From: JBNKFQ01 sp050289385
GTDB lineage: Bacteria; Pseudomonadota; Gammaproteobacteria; Pseudomonadales; Porticoccaceae
Direction of reading: 5' to 3'
Assembly (NCBI GenBank): GCA_050289385.1
Contig: JBNKFQ010000203.1
Span: 1-24,103 of the forward strand
DNA length: 24,103 nucleotides
The notes below the pieces were generated by a model. That model was not told where the DNA came from, did no database searches, and saw only the letters and a program-made list of their open reading frames with translations. This document shows, piece by piece, positions 22,923 to 24,103 of this stretch. Positions within the stretch are counted from its first letter, which is position 1. Every line of letters starts with the position of its first letter. The position numbers and the translations under genes are program-made.

Positions 22923-23720
22923 CCCCTCCTGTGTGCCTCTGGGCTTGGGTAATCCACCTTTCCAGGTGCCATAAATCAGCTCGACGCATTGGCTGGTGTT
23001 ATCACCACCACCAACGGTGTATTCGTAGTCCACCTCTTTTACCGGCAAGGCGGCAAGCAGTTGCCGGATATCGGGGTGGTCGTTAATGCTGATGATCATG
23101 GTGCCCTCGATGGAGCCCGCCAGCTCTGCCAGCCGCTGGTAATGCTCCCAGCCAAACTCAACGCCATAACCCACGGTTTGCCAGTAGGGCGGGTCGCAAT
23201 AGAACAGCGTGTGCGGCCGGTCGTAGCGCTCGATAACCTTTTCCCAGCTCAGGTGTTCAACGGTGGTATTGAGCAAACGAAAGTGCGCCTCTTGCAGATC
23301 CTGCTCAAGCGTCAGCAGGTTAAACCGGGGTCGTGATGTGGTTGCCGTGCCAAATGCCTGATCATCTACCTTGCCACCAAACGCCAGCTTCTGCAGGTAC
23401 AGGAACCGTGCCGCACGCTGCACATCGGTGAGTATTTCGGTGGGGGTGGATTGCAGCCAATCCCAATTCTGGCGGCTGGTTAACGCCCATTTAAACTGCC
23501 GATAAAGCTCTTCTAAATGGTGTTTAACAACCCGGTAGAGGTTGACCAGTTCGCCGTTAATATCGTTGAGTACTTCGACGGGTGATGGTTGCTTTAAAAA
23601 AAACAGAGCCGCTGCACCTGCAAACGGCTCCACATAACAATGGTGGTCTGGAAACAGCGGCAGGATGTGGTCTGCCAGTTTCCGTTTGCCACCAATCCAG
23701 GGAACGATGGGTTTTGCCAT
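22914..23720 (-). CDS. D12-class DNA adenine N6-methyltransferase (Dam-like)
   Basis: A 268-residue enzyme that transfers methyl from S-adenosylmethionine to adenine N6, class alpha (D12, Dam/DpnM). The AdoMet motif is at the N-terminus (VPWIGGKRKLADHIL, then YVEPFAGAAALFF). The catalytic DPPYW appears in TLFYCDPPYWQTVGYG, and ISINDHPDIRQLL follows. The target sequence cannot be read, though GATC is common in this class. No restriction endonuclease is adjacent, so it is an orphan methylase as often found in prophages. The ATG at 23720 has AAGAAAGG upstream. Its last codons overlap the convergent HTH gene. Confidence 0.93.
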   Translation of the reverse strand: MAKPIVPWIGGKRKLADHILPLFPDHHCYVEPFAGAAALFFLKQPSPVEVLNDINGELVNLYRVVKHHLEELYRQFKWALTSRQNWDWLQSTPTEILTDVQRAARFLYLQKLAFGGKVDDQAFGTATTSRPRFNLLTLEQDLQEAHFRLLNTTVEHLSWEKVIERYDRPHTLFYCDPPYWQTVGYGVEFGWEHYQRLAELAGSIEGTMIISINDHPDIRQLLAALPVKEVDYEYTVGGGDNTSQCVELIYGTWKGGLPKPRGTQEGLF

Positions 23721-23869
23721 AATGAGCCTTTCTTATTGATATGGGTTTTGCTAGGCTCCGTCGCGCTGTGCGCGTACAGCGGCGGGCCTTGCCTGGCTCA
23801 CGATCCCTAAATATCGTGGGTTGGGGTCTGGCGGGTGTTGGTGCACCTGCCAGTCGCCCGTCTCTTTCC

Positions 23870-24103
23870 TTACGGTATCGCTGCGATCTCCGCCGCCACG
23901 GTGGCAATCTGCAACGCGGTGGTCAGCACTTGCCGGGTATTGGCCGAACTGATGAACTCCGCAGCCGATCGATCCAGCTCCAGTGCTTGCTTGTCATACA
24001 TCACAAAACGTTGCTGCACGTCCGGCGGGTATTCGGCCCAGTGTGTTACCACAATTTGCCGGGTGTTTCGGTAGGCCGTTTTCAGCGCGCCATAATCGGC
24101 CAG
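23870..24103 (-). CDS. Unknown protein, C-terminal 77 residues (cut by window edge)
   Basis: An open frame enters from the right edge and ends at 23870. The visible part includes VVTHWAEYPPDVQQRFVMYD and an alanine-rich C-terminus (TTALQIATVAAEIAAIP). It is not recognised and no catalytic motif is visible. It is upstream of dam on the same strand. The 149-bp gap between them holds a hairpin (CACGAT at 23799-23804 and ATCGTG at 23813-23818). A phage or mobile-element origin is inferred from its neighbours. Confidence 0.55.
   Translation of the reverse strand: MADYGALKTAYRNTRQIVVTHWAEYPPDVQQRFVMYDKQALELDRSAAEFISSANTRQVLTTALQIATVAAEIAAIP

Noticed and set aside
23557..23907. 116-codon minus-strand frame overlapping the start of dam
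   Set aside because: It is arginine/proline-rich, overlaps dam in another frame and lacks a recognisable domain.
1..24103. CRISPR array, rRNA or tRNA genes
   Set aside because: No regularly spaced direct repeats of 24-40 bp and no rRNA or convincing tRNA sequence were noticed on either strand; the heptamer units are too short and occur as inverted arms.

Overview
The window looks like chromosomal DNA from a Gram-negative gammaproteobacterium, probably marine and near the Cellvibrionales/Pseudomonadales. The evidence is a FecI/FecR-type sigma/anti-sigma pair and two housekeeping blocks in typical gammaproteobacterial order: rhodanese-grxC-secB divergent from gpmI-envC-ctp, and ribH-nusB-thiL-pgpA...ribA. 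Periplasmic and outer-envelope functions (SecB, EnvC, a C-terminal processing protease) also fit. The species cannot be named from sequence alone.

Layout. 1-856 (minus): an ECF sigma factor followed by the start of its FecR-like anti-sigma gene, cut by the window edge. 976-2226 (plus): an MFS transporter. 2227-3440: a decayed stretch with a 27-codon ORF behind a strong ribosome binding site, a MATE efflux pseudogene that keeps only its two ends, and the 3' part of an IS1-like transposase gene. 3441-4103 (minus): a TetR regulator with a candidate operator upstream. 4453-6468 (plus): a large exported fusion of redoxin, cytochrome c, PHM-type copper monooxygenase and EF hands. This is the most unusual gene here. 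6535-8620 (minus): an NfeD protease/slipin membrane pair with its own terminator. 8762-10201 (plus): pyruvate kinase. 10254-12283 (minus): PaaY, SecB, glutaredoxin 3 and a membrane-anchored rhodanese domain lacking its catalytic cysteine. 12545-16769 (plus): gpmI, envC and an S41 protease. 16927-17163 (plus): a small DUF6316-like protein, with a terminator before the convergent hisF. 17198-21983 (minus): hisF, ribA, a retropepsin-like protease, pgpA, thiL, nusB and ribH. 22183-24103: a phage-like segment with a small membrane protein, divergent XRE and LuxR-type HTH regulators, a Dam methylase and a truncated unknown gene.

How the genes work together. pyk and gpmI are lower-glycolysis enzymes. 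rhodanese-grxC-secB serves redox and export chaperoning. envC and the S41 protease act on the cell wall and periplasm. ribH and ribA make riboflavin, with nusB, thiL and pgpA as common riders. The copper monooxygenase fusion stands alone next to a TetR gene and is probably an inducible periplasmic oxidative enzyme of unknown substrate.

Two intergenic inverted-repeat elements (12342-12460 and 18692-18791) have arms built from the same kind of 7-bp unit (near ACNTNCG). They are probably copies of one dispersed family. Several starts were moved from the longest reading frame on ribosome-binding-site and family-alignment grounds: ribA to a GTG at 18595, hisF to 17971, nfeD to 8620, secB to 11519, the rhodanese to a GTG at 12283, the S41 protease to 15465 and the XRE regulator to 22642.
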